Positions 5,725-5,829 of a stretch of 5,829 nt of DNA are shown here, in pieces (the first letter of the stretch is position 1; each line of letters begins with the position of its first letter). The translations under genes were made by a program, and so were the position numbers. A model generated the notes under the pieces. That model worked only from the letters and a program-made list of their open reading frames with translations, did not search any database and was not told the DNA's origin. Source of the stretch: Fibrobacterota bacterium (lineage in GTDB: Bacteria > Fibrobacterota > Chitinivibrionia > Chitinivibrionales > JANQEN01); the NCBI GenBank assembly GCA_030619215.1, contig JAUXBV010000251.1:1-5829 (forward strand), written 5' to 3'.

Positions 5725-5753
5725 ATTATACCGATAAATCGGCACCTTGTCTC
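5725..5753 (-). promoter_or_regulatory. Possible sigma-70 promoter for the sensor-lipoprotein pair
   Basis: On the minus strand GAGACA (5753-5748) is followed after 17 nt by a perfect TATAAT (5730-5725). The -35 box matches TTGACA at four of six positions. The CCGAT/ATCGG hairpin falls in the spacer, where it could be an operator. The resulting leader would be about 145 nt long. Confidence 0.4.
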
Positions 5754-5829
5754 TCTTAAAAGAGACTCAATGTTATCAATTATATATACCTGATTTATTG
5801 CCAGCCATAATCACTACCGTCAGGGTAGC

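Larger units (their letters stand above)
5573..5829. other. Intergenic region and structured leader of the sensor gene
   Basis: No gene of convincing length lies here. The region is AT-rich and packed with symmetry: a 14-bp inverted repeat (5677-5690/5702-5715), CCGAT-AA-ATCGG (5731-5742), TCTCTT-AA-AAGAGA (5752-5765) and a 7-bp pair ACAAGGT/ACCTTGT (5669-5675/5744-5750) enclosing the first two. GAGTTATAC (5654-5662) and GAATTATAC (5723-5731) repeat motifs from the alr-hisI gap, and ATCGGCA occurs at 5634-5640 and 5738-5744. At the far right, a minus-strand frame ending at TAA 5797-5795 (YPDGSDYGWQ) could be the last codons of another gene, but ten codons are too few to claim it. Confidence 0.6.

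Noticed and set aside
5795..5829. Possible C-terminus of a minus-strand gene (YPDGSDYGWQ then TAA)
   Set aside because: Only ten codons are inside the window and another minus frame is also open to 5776, so neither can be supported.

Overview
The window reads as chromosomal DNA of a Gram-negative, fairly AT-rich bacterium. Every gene I can support lies on the minus strand, so transcription runs right to left. The Gram-negative call rests on an RseC-family membrane protein, a peptidoglycan gene (alr) and a sensor paired with an exported TPR/coiled-coil protein. No gene fixes the phylum. Planctomycetota, Fibrobacterota, Nitrospirota and Desulfobacterota all seem possible, and I do not choose among them.

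From right to left: (1) 5573-5829 is a hairpin-rich leader and intergenic region with a plausible sigma-70 promoter. (2) 4466-5572 encodes a membrane sensor with HAMP and HisKA domains but no ATPase domain. (3) 3880-4458 follows 7 nt later and encodes an exported protein with a TPR-like middle and a coiled-coil tail, reminiscent of QseG in the GlrK-QseG-GlrR system; no response regulator follows. (4) 3362-3721 is hisI (histidine biosynthesis), with a strong Shine-Dalgarno sequence inside a small palindrome. (5) 3233-3361 is a cluster of small hairpins that shares a 9-base motif with the region at the right end. (6) 2084-3232 is alr, alanine racemase. (7) 1950-2080 is a 131-bp inverted-repeat element that looks like a MITE, flanked by TATTTA repeats; the right-hand copy contains the alr stop codon. 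(8) 1393-1863 is an RseC-family protein. (9) 1-1414 is a long TPR protein that starts inside the end of rseC and runs off the left edge.

Two likely translational couplings are visible: sensor with lipoprotein-like partner, and rseC with the TPR protein. hisI and alr are housekeeping genes with their own upstream regions and no sign of their usual partners. The most unusual items are the ATPase-less sensor with its exported partner, the MITE-like element inserted exactly at the alr stop codon without breaking the gene, and the small repeat family shared by two intergenic regions. I see no CRISPR array, tRNA, rRNA, transposase or clear intrinsic terminator with a U-tract.
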